This document shows, one piece after another, positions 9,749 through 22,010 of a stretch of 64,000 bases of DNA. How positions within the stretch are numbered: position 1 is the first letter of the stretch; each line of letters begins with the position of its first letter. The position numbers were made by a program, and so were the translations under genes. This DNA is from Cordilura impudica (taxonomy: Eukaryota > Arthropoda > Insecta > Diptera > Scathophagidae). Below the pieces are notes generated by a model. The model was not told the origin of the DNA. It made no database searches and saw only the letters and a program-made list of their open reading frames with translations. The stretch is from contig OY821518.1 in NCBI GenBank assembly GCA_963682025.1, forward strand, positions 12,276,600 through 12,340,599, read 5' to 3'.

Positions 9749-10502
9749 CTAGCTGGACCCGGCAAACGTTGTTTTGCCCTCAATGATAATAAAAATGAGA
9801 TAATAAAATGGGAGCTTCATCAAAAAGTCTTTCATTGCCTTTCAAATCTTTTAATGTTCTATGTAATGCTTCTAAGGAATGTTTGTGAGCCATGGTACAT
9901 TCATCCCAAATAATAATACTGCATTTTTGCAGAACTTTTTCAATACCGGAATGTTTTTTTGATATTACAGACGGCATTCTCATTTGTTTGTACGTTTAAC
10001 GGTGATTTGAGTGCTGAATGAGCTGTGCGACCACCATGCAATAATGTAGCGGCTTTGGCCTTCCTTTTTGGTTAGAATATTTATATATAAAAACGTTTGT
10101 GAATTTTGTAACTTATAAAATTTATATAAATTTGACAACTCATTATTTTTCGAACGACAGCGCCATCTACAAAAAATGTTTGGCATCATCTAACTTACAT
10201 AAATGTTTCATTCAGAATTTTCGAAATAACTTTACCCCAGCGCCACCTTTCGGATCCATTTATACACATAAAAATTTCTTATGACGAAAGATACATAACT
10301 TCTGAATTGCAGTCAAATCACGCTGAAAATAAGAATTTTGTTTATAACTTGACCCCAACGCTAGCTAGAGGGTTAAAGCTAAAAAAAAAAACACAGAACA
10401 CACAGCTCGAACCGAACCTATGGTGCAAATCCTACCTCGACAGCTCTTATGGTTCCGGAGATCATTCGTTACAAACAAATGCACCAACATTTTTATATAT
10501 AC
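9749..10502 (-). mobile_element. Helitron B, deletion derivative, copy 1
   Basis: On the minus strand the 3' end is a hairpin GGCAAAACAACGTTTGCC (9761-9778) followed by GGGTCCAG and CTAG (9749-9752). The 5' end, TATATATAAAAATGTTGGTG near 10502, lacks about ten terminal bases compared with copy 2. The interior holds a broken helicase fragment. The copy at 42783-43599 has the same architecture, so the internal deletion occurred before the family multiplied. Confidence 0.8.
9820..10056 (-). pseudogene. Helitron PIF1-like helicase fragment, frameshifted
   Basis: Minus-strand translation gives AATLLHGGRTAHSALKSPL, then after a one-base frameshift near 9960 KCSIIIWDECTMAHKHSL and LHRTLKDLKGNERLF. 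In PIF1-type helicases, DEC in IIWDECTMAH is the Walker B acidic box and the downstream GGALILLSGDLRQ is motif III; the latter is damaged in this copy (DEAPILLSHFY). Helitrons carry such a helicase fused to a Rep endonuclease, but only about 80 residues remain and no Rep domain is present. This is a dead remnant inside a non-autonomous element. Confidence 0.85.
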
Positions 10503-11028
10503 GGAAGACAGATATGGTCCCACAAAGTACATTTAATGGATAAGATATAGAAATATTTATCAAATTTTACCCGGTTTAGTCTGAAAATGTAGCGATTGCC
10601 ATCAATTTCAATAGTGACACAACTAGTCCCAATATGTATAACCTTACGGAAAAAACATACATTCATGACTGGTCCGGAAAATGTCAACTAATATGCACTC
10701 CCCCTCACGCATGATTATGGGATTAAAGTTTATAAGTATTTAATCGTACATACTTATATTTTTTATTTGCAAATCAAAAGCACTAATTTTATGTCTTTTG
10801 TTTACATTTTTATTTTTTTTATTTTTTTTTTTTTTGTGAGTTTTAATCAAAAGGTGTCTGTTAAGACAAATTTACTTTTTACATACATAAATCCATCACA
10901 TTGCTGTTGCATGTTGTAATTGATTTGTTTTAATCAAGTACGTGCAATAACTGACAATAGTTTTTGGCCCAAAAGACAATATTCACATTGATTTTGTATT
11001 TTTTTTTTTTTTTGTAACGGCATATATA
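10503..11028. other. AT-rich DNA, no recognised feature
   Basis: Poly(T) tracts occur near 10810 and 11000. Nothing coding was recognised. Confidence 0.55.
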
Positions 11029-12661
11029 CAGTGTTGGAAAAAATAATAGGGACGCAAACCTTAAACTTATTTATTTTGTCTTATGTTACACATGAAAGAT
11101 TTATTTGATTGGTAAACACTGTAAAATGATAGAGAGTCTAACGGTATTTTATTGTGTGTTCTGTTTTTGACGTTTGTCCTCATAAATAAAAATAGATCTT
11201 CATAAGAATATTCGAAAGTAAGAAGAAGTCTGGAAAAAATAATAGGCACGTAGTACAAAATTGTTTTTTATAAACAATATGACTTACCTTGAACTTTAAA
11301 ATTGTACTAAAAATGAAGGTAAGTGATGAAATATAACGGTAAAAATTAATTTCTTGTAATTTGATTTTACTTTTGAAACAAAATAATTTAAATTTGTGTT
11401 TAAAAATGGGTCGAGGTGTTCACACTACTCAAGCTGAAAAAGATTTTATCTTAAGCTTACAAAAAGACGGGAAATCTATTCGTGAGATTGCTATATTATT
11501 AAAGTGCTCAAAAAATAAAGTTTTTAATGCAATTCACTCTGAAAAAAAACATGAAACTCGAGGCAGAAAGCGAAAAACATTCGAACGTTTGGACCAGCTC
11601 ATTGTTAGAACTTCCAAAAAACACCCTTTTATGTCATCGAATGAAATAAAAACTGATTTATGTTTACCAGTAAATAGCCGTACAATTCGAAACAGACTTC
11701 TAGAAGCAGGATTAATGGCTCGTAGTCCAAGAAAAGTACCGTTACTGAGTACAAAAAACATTAAAAAAGGTTAGTATTCGCCCGTCGACACCTCAGTCGG
11801 GAAAATTGGAAAAACGTCCTGTGGTCGGATGAAACAAAAATAAATTTGTTCGGCTCTGACGGTAAAATGTACGTTCAAAGACTAAAAAACAAAGCGTTTG
11901 ACTCTAATTACACCAAAAAGACCGTCAACCACGGTGGAGGCTCCATTATGATTTGGGGTTGTTTTGCGTCATCTGGCGTGGGTCCAATATTTTAGATAAA
12001 AGACAAAATGTGCGCAGTAGATTACGTGGAGATACTCCAAACTCAAATGCTACCATTTGCTGAAGAGGAAATGCCACTTATCTGGGAGTTCATGCAGGAT
12101 AACGATCCAAAACATTCCTCTAGACTTGTGAAATCCTGGTTTCAGGAGAAAAATGTGCGCGTCCTAGATTGGCCCTCCCAGTCTCCGGACTTAAATCCTA
12201 TTGAGCACTTGTGGGGGATATTTAAAAATAAATTAGGGGCACATAAGTCAAAAATAAAGATGATATGTGGCAGAAAATTCAGAACGCGTGGTATTCTATA
12301 CCCCCGGAAACGTGTGCAAACCTAGTTGGATCCATGCAACGCAGATGCTAGGAGGTAATAAATATGAAGGGAGCATCAACCAGATATTAATATAATATTG
12401 AGATATGAAGGTAAGATATGCAATAAAATTTAAAATAATAAAAAAACTAAATCGTCCCTATTTTTTTCCCAGGCTGTTATTTTGGAATTTAAGTTTTTTA
12501 TTATAAATTATGGAATATAATAAATTTTATTTTATATTTTGTTAATCCTATTGAAGTACCTTATGTTTATGAATAAACATAATTTTATTTATATGTATGT
12601 AAATAAAAATTTAAGATAAACTTGAAAATAATTGTCGTCCCTATTATTTTTTCCAACACTG
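11029..12661 (+). mobile_element. Tc1-type transposon, full length, dead
   Basis: The element of 1633 bp lies between TA dinucleotides (11027-11028 and 12662-12663). Its ends are a perfect inverted repeat of 26 bp beginning CAGTGTTGGAAAAAATAATA and continuing GGGACG. The interior holds one plus-strand transposase gene with two frameshifts and one stop. The perfect ends contrast with the ruined gene, so it may have been moved in trans by an active relative. Confidence 0.93.
11406..12351 (+). pseudogene. Tc1-family DD34E transposase pseudogene
   Basis: The likely start is the ATG at 11406 (MGRGVHTTQAEKDFILSL), not the upstream in-frame ATG at 11361. The N-terminal half shows the paired HTH DNA-binding region, including IREIAILLKCSKNKVFNAI and the basic stretch RGRKRKTF. 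A frameshift in an A-rich run near 11766 precedes the catalytic core. Then come LWSDETKINLFG (first Asp), an in-frame TAG at 11993, MQDNDPKHSS (second Asp) and SQSPDLNPIEHLWG (Glu); 34 residues separate the second Asp from the Glu, which gives DD34E. A second frameshift lies near 12258, after KSKIK. It cannot make a working transposase. Confidence 0.92.
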
Positions 12662-12663
12662 TA

Positions 12664-15408
12664 TATGTATATGTTGGCTAAAAGTTAAATTGATATTTTA
12701 AAATATGAGTAGGCGGATATTAATAAATTATTTTAAGCGAAAGCTAGAAACTATATTTATACACAACAATAATTTAAAGAACACACGTTAAAAAGGAAAT
12801 TTTTGAAAATTTATGAGAGGGAAATATAGAGGTAAATTGAATTTATTTTAATTTTTAAAAATATGTGTAAAAAGTCATTTAAACAAATGTTGACTAATTT
12901 ATAACAATACAAAATTATGTGTGTTGAAATGTATTTTAATTTAACCTTTTTACGATATCCCAGATAATTAAAAAAGCACTCATGTATATTTTCTATGTAT
13001 TGTTAGTAATTAACCCAAATTTAATTCATATGTGGTCTTATACCATTCTTAGAACCATTTTACTTTATAGTCCCCATATAAAGCCATATTTCAATATTTA
13101 CAGAAATATGTCAAACGACATTCTAAATATCATAAATATATCTCAAAATTGGTAGGTGTTTTTTAAACATGATTTAACAATTTTTGGACCTAGTCTCCAA
13201 CTCAGTCGGTAAGTTTCGACCTGACCGACTATAAAATTTGTTACTTATGAATGTTTCATTTTGCTGGGATACTTTAAATTGTATTGTTTGTTGGTGATAA
13301 ATTTTGCAACATTTCACCTCTAGACAAACAAAGTTAACAAAGTTAACATACATATATACAATTTCATTCATTAACAACAATTAGTTATATTAGGCCTTTG
13401 GGATGTACATACAGTGTACAATGTGGAAATTATGAATGTACGAGAATTTATGTAGGCTTTCCAGCAGTGCAGTCATTACGAAATGGAAAATGTGCTCCTT
13501 TAATATTCATAAATTATTTTTATTTCACATACGAGTACAGCAACAACTCAAGTATGTGGTTACATATTTTATTTTTCATATTCATATGTAAAATTATTTC
13601 ATTAAAGTTTGGAAAATTATTATACCCACACGTTTTATGTTTAAGAGCATAATTTGTGGTTTGAACACTTTTCCACTAATTTATGAACTGGAATATTTGT
13701 TGTTGTTTTTTTTTTTTTTTGTTGGTCTTAAGTTTGTAGCATCATTAAAATTGGAAAATATGTGAATCAGAACTGTTTGTGCAATGTGTGTTCCTATTTG
13801 TGTGGGTTGGGTTAGAGCGGACTACTGTGGACAGACAACAAAGGTTAAATGGCCAAATATAGATTAAAGGGATATAAGCAGGCAGTAGTAGAAAGCAGAA
13901 GAGTAAGAGGAACTTGTAAGGGCAATCGCGATCCCAGAAAGCCTGTTTAGCGTAAATGTACATCCTTAAGAATTATATTAAAGTAAGTAAAACCTAAAAT
14001 ATTTTTTTATTAATTTTAAATTTTATTAGAAAAAAAACATGTTTTTATTGACCATTAAAACTTTAAAATAGACCGACTAAAATTGTCGTAAGATCCATAT
14101 TATCATGTATCATCGGTGGCAACAAATTGGAAGCTTTGACAAAATTCTAAGTTTTCGAACTTTGTTTTTTTTATTAATTTCGCGTTAAGTCCTCTTTGGT
14201 GTATTCTCTACCGACATATAACAAATTTGTTACAAAAAATAAGGTTAAAAAAAATAGATAATTAGTGGAAAGGTATTTTTTAGTGATGACAAAACAATGA
14301 TAACAGAGTTAATTCAAACAAGAAAAATTGAAGGGAAATATATAAAAACTTAACCGTTATTTAAATATTTATAGTTTCTGACGTGTTCTTTCAACTATAT
14401 TTTAAACACAATTGTATTTTTCGATATTTTAATCATATAATTAATAAAAATTTGTGAAGAAAGCCCATATTGCGCTGGTTTTAAAAATTTCAATGGATAT
14501 TATAAACAATTTAACTGACTCTATGCCTCGGCGTTGTGATGCAGTAGTAAAAAAAATTGAAATCGACAATATAGGGAGTTTTCAATTATTGTATACAAAA
14601 GGTTTTTAATGTTTCATCAACAGCATACAAATTATTTTTTTCTGAAGTTAAGCTATTTTATGTTATTTTTAAGTAAATAAATACAAATTTTGGAATATAT
14701 AATTTTTATGATCCAATTGTTTTGTTGTAACCGTTCATGTCGTCATTTTATATCGATAAATATTGATGTATTTAAATGTATTATTTTCACTAACCGGTAG
14801 TCCAAAAATGAACCTTGTAGGCAGTTGTGTCAGACGTGACGATTTTACGCCATTTTTTGTGTAAATTTATCAAATTGACGATTGACGATTTTTTGTACGG
14901 AACACATTATTTGAAGATTTTTTGGCAGCACCTAATTTTACTTTAAAAACTTAAATCTTTCAAAAATCTTTATCTAGAATATGTCAATCTAGCAAGAAAT
15001 ACTTCCTTTATAAAAAAATTTTCCTAATTTGGTTTCTAAAGACAAATATCAAATAATTGAAACTTAAATGAGAGAACTAAGATTTATAAAATTTGAAGAA
15101 AGTTCGTAAGATATAACTTATTTTGGAAAAAAGTAAAGTCAATTAATCAATCAAACAATAAGCCTGATTTTCCAAATTTTTATGAATTTTTCAATAACTT
15201 AATGATTTTACCGAATTCATCAGCTAATGTTCATGTTAGAAATTCATTGAAAAAGAAACCCTGGAAAGGATTTTAAAAGATCATTCCTCAGAATGCTTCA
15301 ATATAAACATTTCAAAAAATGTAATAAGAAAACATATTTCAAGGAATATGTATGTACAAAATTTTTTAAAGATTATAAATTATTATTATTATATATTATT
15401 TTTTACTA
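12664..15408. other. Long AT-rich stretch without recognised genes
   Basis: About 2.7 kb. Several open frames of 60-85 codons (for example 13398-13652 and 13745-13963) show no family-like motifs. A single perfect TATCGATA (DREF-type box) occurs at 14751-14758, but one 8-mer is weak evidence. No inverted repeats were noticed. Confidence 0.5.
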
Positions 15409-15411
15409 TTA

Positions 15412-17406
15412 CACTGTGTAACAAATTCAGGTTAGCAAAAGTTAGGTAGATTCTGAGAGTGAGGGGTGACAATAGAGGCTAAATTATAAGACCCGTATCG
15501 CGGCGCTTGTTTATGTTAGTTCGAATTTTTTTTAATCGACCTTCGAACTTTGCAGTCAAATGCCGATTTTCAGCATATTGTTTATATGGTTTTTTGGCTA
15601 TAACTCGTCGACTAATTAATATTTTTTCAATTTGTAAAACCCAAATTATTGCTAGAGACCTGTGCCACAATTAAAATTTTTAAAAAAATTGATTTAGAAA
15701 ATTTTGTGGTGCTTATGAAGCAAAATGTTGGAAAAATTATTTTTTTTTCATGCTTTTTGAAAATATTTTCCACAAAACTAAGTCCTTTTTGCTTTCTGTT
15801 TGATCTATAATATGCTTCTCAGTTTCTGCAATAAAATTAATTTCAAAAGAAAATGGTCTTATTTGATAATTTGCGTTAAAAATCCCAAAACCATTAAATA
15901 AATAGCGATTTAGGTAGAAGTAATTAAAAATGGAAGTTCCAAGAATTAAGAATTAGTAAAACAACTTTTTTGTTTTCAACCACCGCACAGGTAGCGATTT
16001 TTTTATTTCGAACAAGCGAATGAAATTGAAATGAAGATTCAGTTAAGACTTGAAACTCAGCCGAAGCTGATGTCTTTTAATTTTCGCTTGGTCGTGATAA
16101 AATTCGCTATTAATTTTTTTGGAACTTATTTCATTTTGTGAGTGATTTAAGTTAAGTGCATCGGTTTCATAAAAATAACAAAAAAACATTGTATAATTTA
16201 TATTGTATTAAAAATGTCGGAACCAAAATGTAAAATGGACCATTTTTGTAATGTTTGTGGACGTTTCATAGCGAGCGATGAAAAATGTGGCAATGCGAGT
16301 GAAAAGTTTGCTTTAATTGCTATTCAACTCTTATGCAATGGAAAAGTGAAAAGCAGTAGGCCATGCCTTTTGGTATACCAATGATGTGGTTAGACAACAG
16401 CCCGCATCAAGAAGAAAATTGCTATGGATGTATCAACTACCATAAAACTATGAATAGAAGGAAAGCAAAGAATAAAACTTATGTAGCAGTGCCAAGTGTC
16501 CAATTACCATTACCGCACTCAGAATTCGTTCCAGTACCAACATACCGATGTATTGATCTTCAAACAGATATCAGTATTACAACCGCCGCTGCTATATCCA
16601 TGGATTTCTTCTCAGAATACGACCCTGGTGAAGGTACATCCTATGAAACATCAAAGGACCCAATCCTAGTCACACAAAACCAATTGGATGGAATTGTTGC
16701 AAATTTGTGTTTGACTCAGAAAAAATCAGAACTACTGGCTTCATTTTTGAAAGGAAATAATTTGCTGGCGAAAGGTACCAAAGGTAGCAAAGGTGACCAA
16801 GACATTAGAGAGAGCAGTGATGTTGATCCACAGCCGCCTGCTAAACGGCAACTGGCTAAATCATTAATTTAATTTATTTAATTTTTTTACTTAAAACTTT
16901 TCATAACTAACATTTCAAAAATATATTTTTTCCATATTTTTACAATTTCTTTTTCAATGTTTCTTCAAAACCAACACCGAACAAAATTGGTACATAAAAA
17001 ATGAGAAGCAAATTAACATTAAGCTGGAAAACGCAAGTTTTGTATTATGATTGTTTTCTTTTCAAATGAAATTTATTGAAGAAACTGAGAAGCATATTAT
17101 AGATCAAACAGAAAGCAAAAAAGACTTAGTTTTTTGGAAAATATTTTCAAAAAGCATAAAAAAAAATAATTTTTCCAACATTTTGCTTCATAAGCAGCAC
17201 AAAAATTTTATAAATCAATTTTTTAAAAAAGATTGAAAAAATATCAATTAGTCGACGAGTTATAGCCAAAAAAACATATAAACAATATGCTGAAAATCGG
17301 CATTTGATTGCAAAGTTCGAAGGTCGATTAAAAAAAAATTCGAACTAACATAAACAAACGCCGCGAATCGACCTAACTTTTGCTATCCTGAATTTGTTCC
17401 ACAGTC
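15412..17406 (+). mobile_element. Long-TIR element, CMC (CACTA/Chapaev)-like ends
   Basis: The 1995-bp element starts CACTGTGTAACAAATTCAGG, and the other end reads GACTGTGGAACAAATTCAGG on the complement. TTA flanks both sides (15409-15411 and 17407-17409). The inverted repeats are very long: about 15412-15866 on the left and 17045-17406 on the right. They share GCAAAAGTTAGGT, GGCTATAACTCGTCGACTAA and TGCTTTCTGTTTGATCTATA. The left arm has two extra insertions of ~50-60 bp. CACT-type ends with a 3-bp duplication point to the CMC superfamily, but the class is inferred. The interior carries a broken zinc-finger-like gene. Confidence 0.8.
16214..16872 (+). pseudogene. Broken N-terminal part of a transposon protein with CxxC motifs
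   Basis: From ATG at 16214, a 56-residue frame reads MSEPKCKMDHFCNVCGRF... and ends at TGA near 16382. An overlapping frame (16363-16872, 169 residues) continues with MPFGIPMMWLDNSPHQEEN, CYGCINYHKTMNRRKAKNK and VAVPSVQLPLPHSEFVPVP. It ends with LTQKKSELLASFLKGNNLL and a Lys/Ser/Pro-rich tail. The two CxxC pairs (C12/C15 and CYGC) suggest a zinc-binding, DNA-binding module. The join at ~16345-16364 looks like a frameshift, possibly with lost bases. I recall similar protein starts in many arthropod genomes but cannot name the family. No catalytic core is present, so this copy is non-autonomous. Confidence 0.65.
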
Positions 17407-17409
17407 TTA

Positions 17410-18412
17410 TTTTATGTTTTAAAGCGTTTTACTTAACACTATTTTGTATTTTAAATTCGTTTTTTTTTTAATCAATAAAAGAAAATTATTTCATTCAACT
17501 AAAAGTTTGTTTATTAATCGTAATGACGATTTTTGACGTCTTTTTTACTAATAGCACTGAATGTAAGACCATTTTTAGTCATAGTCTACGTATAAAGCTG
17601 ATTCCCAATTTTCACTTATGCTTAGTTTCTATATCCAGTTATTGCCCCAGTAAAGTTGGATCCAGCAAACTCCTTCTAAGCGTAAAACAAACAACTTTAA
17701 GTCATTCTAAAATAATCGCTCTTTCCTTGCTTTTAGGGTAACAATTTCTTTGAATGTGGGTTTTAGCAACTTCCAAAGACAACAATATAAAATTATTTGA
17801 AAAAGAACTACACTTTCAAATCTAATTATTAGAAATTAGAAAAAAAATGAAATAAACTAGGCCATATTAGCTTAATATAAATAAATAAATTAACTGGTAA
17901 ACTAGTAAAATAAGACATCTAAAAAAAGAGAATTTGAAAATATTATGAATTAATTTTCAAAATGACAAGTCCATGAAAAGTTCATTGGAGATACCACAAC
18001 ATTTCATAACTTTTGGATGCCAAGAAGAACATCTGTTTCACTTCTTTGGATGTTACAATATTCAGTGATGTTTCTTAATGTTTTTACCATTCAAGATTTT
18101 TCATATCAAATTCATATTTTTCATTTGATTTACCTTTCATTTTATTCACCTTTCCTAAATGTCAAATATAAAATATATATCCTCTGATTTCATAAAGTAT
18201 TTCGAATGCTTTTTTATTATCATTTTACCAATAACAAATTTTTATAACAACGAACTCCTTAGTAGTCAGTTCAGTTCACTGCAGTTGGGTTTTTTTCCAA
18301 TTGATGTAGCATAAAATGTGGGTAATTTTATCGAGCTAAGGAAGCAGCACAACTGATGGCGATGGCTATTGTTATATTTTCCACCTTACATACTGAGATA
18401 TTCGATATTCAT
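17410..18412. other. AT-rich DNA, no recognised feature
   Basis: A 72-codon frame at 17523-17741 has no recognisable motif. Nothing else was seen. Confidence 0.5.
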
Positions 18413-19759
18413 TACACCCTATACCACTATGTGGTCAGGGTATAATGTTTGTAACTACTAAAAATATTTGACCTAGACCCATATTTTTCCATACCGATCA
18501 GCTCAAAAACACTTTCTGAGCCAATTTAGCAATGTCCATCCGTCCGTCCGTCTATATCCATGAAAACCTTTTAATCAAACTACAGGTCGCCAATATGAAT
18601 ATATTTTTATGAAATTTTGCACGTAAGCTTTTATTAGTCATAGGACAAACACTATTTAAATTAGTGCAACTCGGTGGTGTTCAAACCTACTCCCCATACA
18701 AATGAGATCGACTTAAATTGCCATAAGATCCAAATTATCATATAGATCTCGGTCAAATTGGGTTTGTGTGTGCTTATTACATCCATTAATCAGTAGTCCA
18801 AAAATAAACCCTATAGGACAATTCTTAGTCTTAGCCCGCATATAAAGCTGTTTCTCGATCTTCACTTAAACCTGTCAAAAAGAAACATATTGCACAGATT
18901 TTTCTCAAATTTGATTTATATATGTTTTTGCAAAAAAAATAAATAACTTTACCAAATATGGTCAGGATCGGTCCATTTAATCCGATATGAACTTTTTCAG
19001 GTCTGCGGGCAAAAAAGAAATTAATTAAAATCCCACTCAGATTTCGTTTAAGCTTAGTTTTTATTCCCAATTAGTTGGACGAAAGACCAATTCTCTAAAC
19101 GCATGACTTAGGGTATCGCATAGTAGACTATAATAATGGGTACGTTCGTAAATGCAGTAGTTATGCATCACTGCAGCATAGTAAAAGTTAAACGTTCAAA
19201 AAAGCATCACTTGGCAGCACTGATTTCCGTCAAAAGTTTTTTTATGCAAACAATTGACAGTGCTGGCGCAAATTTTTGCAACTATGGCATCATTTTAATT
19301 ATTGATGCAATAGAGCGCGAAGCTTAAAAAAAATTAAACATTGGTGCAGAATGGAAGAGCAAGTAGTGCATTATATAAAAATTGCTACAAATTTAAATAA
19401 TACCGTTTTATTATTTCGAAGTAATTTTTATTTTAGGAATCTGCCTTCCTTTTCGTTTTAATTGATTTCTAATAACCAAAAGTCGTTTCACCTTTCTTTT
19501 AATTCTGTTTTTATTATGTTAACAAAAAGTTATCAATTTTAGAATCAAGATTTTCAATAATATTTGTTAATGTTATTGTGGTGAAAATGTTTATCTTTTG
19601 CAAACCGTTCTAAAAAGCAAACTCTGTGCAATTGTTGAGCAGTAACAAAGCATCTGCAACAACTAATCACGCATCAGCAACAAAACTTGGCATAACTGCC
19701 GCTGTGATGCACAAATTTACTGCAATTACGAAATTTCCCAATCTTACTTGTTTTTAGGG
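18413..19759 (+). mobile_element. Family C repeat, copy 2, with nested MITE
   Basis: It begins with ACCCTATACCACTATGTGGT, has a short CCGTCCGTCCGTC core near 18540 and runs to the palindromic end, here decayed to GCATAGTAGACTATAAT at about 19120-19137. The family's normal terminal text, CTTACTTGTTTTTA, appears only after the nested element, at 19743-19756. It has no coding capacity. Confidence 0.8.
19138..19739. mobile_element. PIF/Harbinger-like MITE nested in C
   Basis: The 602-bp element has ends GGGTACGTTCGTAAATGCAG and, on the complement, GGGAAATTTCGTAATTGCAG, continuing with GCATCAC on both sides. AAT lies directly outside both ends (19135-19137 and 19740-19742). GGG-type ends and a 3-bp duplication fit PIF/Harbinger. 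Its exact edges are confirmed by the way it splits a known family C end. It encodes no transposase. Confidence 0.7.
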
Positions 19760-20454
19760 TAATTTTCGTACAACTGAACTGACAAGGAATATCTACTGGG
19801 TTTTCTCAGAATCCGCTGCAATTTTGTTATGTCATAGAAAATACAAAACTAACTCCCCATAGTTTTTTCAACCCAATCGCACATTTAGGCACAGAACAAG
19901 TAGAAAACGGACACTTTAATATAATAATCCAAAAATAGGCAAACATTTTATTCTACAAGAACGAAATTAAGTCAATGCGCTTTTTTAAATATTAGCAGCT
20001 TATATATTCTAAATCACTGACGACATGTTCTAATTTTATTCATAGTTTTTCGACACTTGTGCCACAAAATTGAATTTATAATAAAGAATAATTAACTTAA
20101 CTGTATTCTAAATGGCACAACCGGTTCGGAGATCTCGTTTAAAAAATTATCAGTTATAATATTAGTAAATCACTTTTCCCAAATAGAATATTTTAAATAT
20201 TTCATCTAATTATTTTGTTTAATATTAAAGCTTTTATTTAGTAATACGAAATTAGAGAATAACATAGCCTTAAAATGATGTACATAACATAATCTTCTCT
20301 TTTTGCTAATTATAAAAGTCAAGGTCTGTTTATACAAAGAGAGAACCAAATCATTAATAAAATTAAATTAAAAAAAAAAATTTGGCGATATATTTTCTAA
20401 CAAGAGAACATTTATTATTTCATTTTAAATAGGGCTGCAGAGGGTTATGTATAT
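19760..20454. other. AT-rich DNA, no recognised feature
   Basis: No repeat family or coding content was recognised. Confidence 0.5.
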
Positions 20455-22010
20455 AAAAAAATCATGTGAGTCCGATCACAGGGGAGATGTGTAAGCATCT
20501 AGTAATTAAAGATTTTTTTATGGTACGTTTTTAAAATCAAACAGAAAGCGCCATCTATGTATCACTTATAGCACTTAACTGCAGTAGCTCTGCTAATATA
20601 AAAATATTTATTATTATTTATTATTTGAAATGCCTAATTTTAAATTTTTAATTTTTCGTTTATTTTTCGTTTTTCATTTTTCATTTTCTATTTTTCATTT
20701 TTCATATTTCATTTTTTAGTTTTCATTTTAATTTTTTATTTTTCATATTCTATTTTTAATTTTTCCTATTTCATTTTTCATTTTTTATTTTTCATTTTTC
20801 TTTTTTATCTTTCGTTATTTATTTTTAATTTTTTGTTTTTCATTTTTACATTTTTTATTTTTCATTTTTTATTTTTCATTTTTTTTTTTAATTTTTCAAT
20901 TTTGAATTTTCATTTTTCATTTTCTATTTTTTATTTTTCTTTAATTTTCATTTTTAATTTTTTATTTTACATTTTTCGTTTTACATTTATAGTTTTTTAT
21001 ATTTAATTTTTTTTTTTCGTTTTTAATTTTTTATTTTTAATTTTTCATTTTTTATTTTATATTTTAATTTTTGTTTTAATTTTTTATTTTGCATTTTTTA
21101 TTTTTATTTTTAAATTTTTTTTTTCATTTTTCATTTTTTATTTTTCTTATTTTTAACTTATAATTTTCTTTTCATTTTCATTTTTATTTTTTATTTTTTA
21201 TGTTTTATTGTTAGTTTTTTATTTTTAATTTTTAATTTTTACATTTTTACATTTTTATTTTTCATTTTTATTTTTCATTTTTCTTTTTTCAGTTTTCATT
21301 TTTCTTTTTTATTTAATTTTTCATATCTTTTTTCATTTTTCATTTTTTATTTTTATTTTTCATTTTTCATTTTTCGGTTTTCATTTTTCATTTTTCATTT
21401 TTCATTATTAATTTTGCATTTTTAATTTTTAATTTTTCATTTTTAATTTTTCATTTTTCATTTTTAATTTTTCGGATTTCATTTTCCGTTTTTTATTTTT
21501 CCTTTTTAATTTTAATTTTTAATTTTTAATTTTCCTTTTTCATTTTGCATTTTGCATTTTTCATTGTTCATTTCTCATTTTTCATTTTTATTTTTTATTT
21601 TGCATTTTTCATTTTTCATTTTTCATTTTTAATTTTTCATTTCTCATTTTTCATTTTTAATTTTTAATTTTTAATTTTTAATTTTTAATTTTTAATTTTT
21701 AATTTTTAATTTTTAATTTTTAATTTTTAATTTTTAATTTTTAATTTTTCATTTTTCATTTTTCATTTTTCATTTTTCATTTTTCATTTTTCATTTTTCA
21801 TTTTTCATTTTTCATTTTTCATTTTTAATTTTTAATTTTTAATTATTAATTTTTTATTTTTAATTTTTTATTTTTTATTTTTTATTTTTAATTTTTAATT
21901 ATTAATTTTTCATTTTGTGTTTTTCATATTTAACTTTTTATTTTTCATATTTTACTTTTCATTTTCAAAAAGTCGCACCGATTTTGTCTTAGATTTTTAT
22001 CTCAATTTTT
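20455..22010 (+). repeat. Family E repeat with heptanucleotide array, copy 1
   Basis: A conserved head (20455-20636: GGGGAGATGTGTAAGCATCT, then AAGCGCCATCTATGTATCAC) leads into about 1.33 kb of variable 7-mers, TTTTTCA and TTTTTAA (20636-21962). There are clean runs of TTTTTAA near 21655-21745 and of TTTTTCA near 21746-21820. A short conserved tail follows, with GATTTTGTCTTA at about 21980. The second copy at 30259 shares head and tail in the same orientation, so the array expanded inside a dispersed element. Confidence 0.85.

Noticed and set aside
16930..17236. 61-codon frame at 17051-17236 as a gene
   Set aside because: It lies in the right inverted repeat of the long-TIR element, is mirrored in the left arm and has no motif.
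20636..21962. CRISPR-like or regulatory array
   Set aside because: Units are 7 bp with no spacers; this is a simple tandem repeat in a eukaryotic genome.
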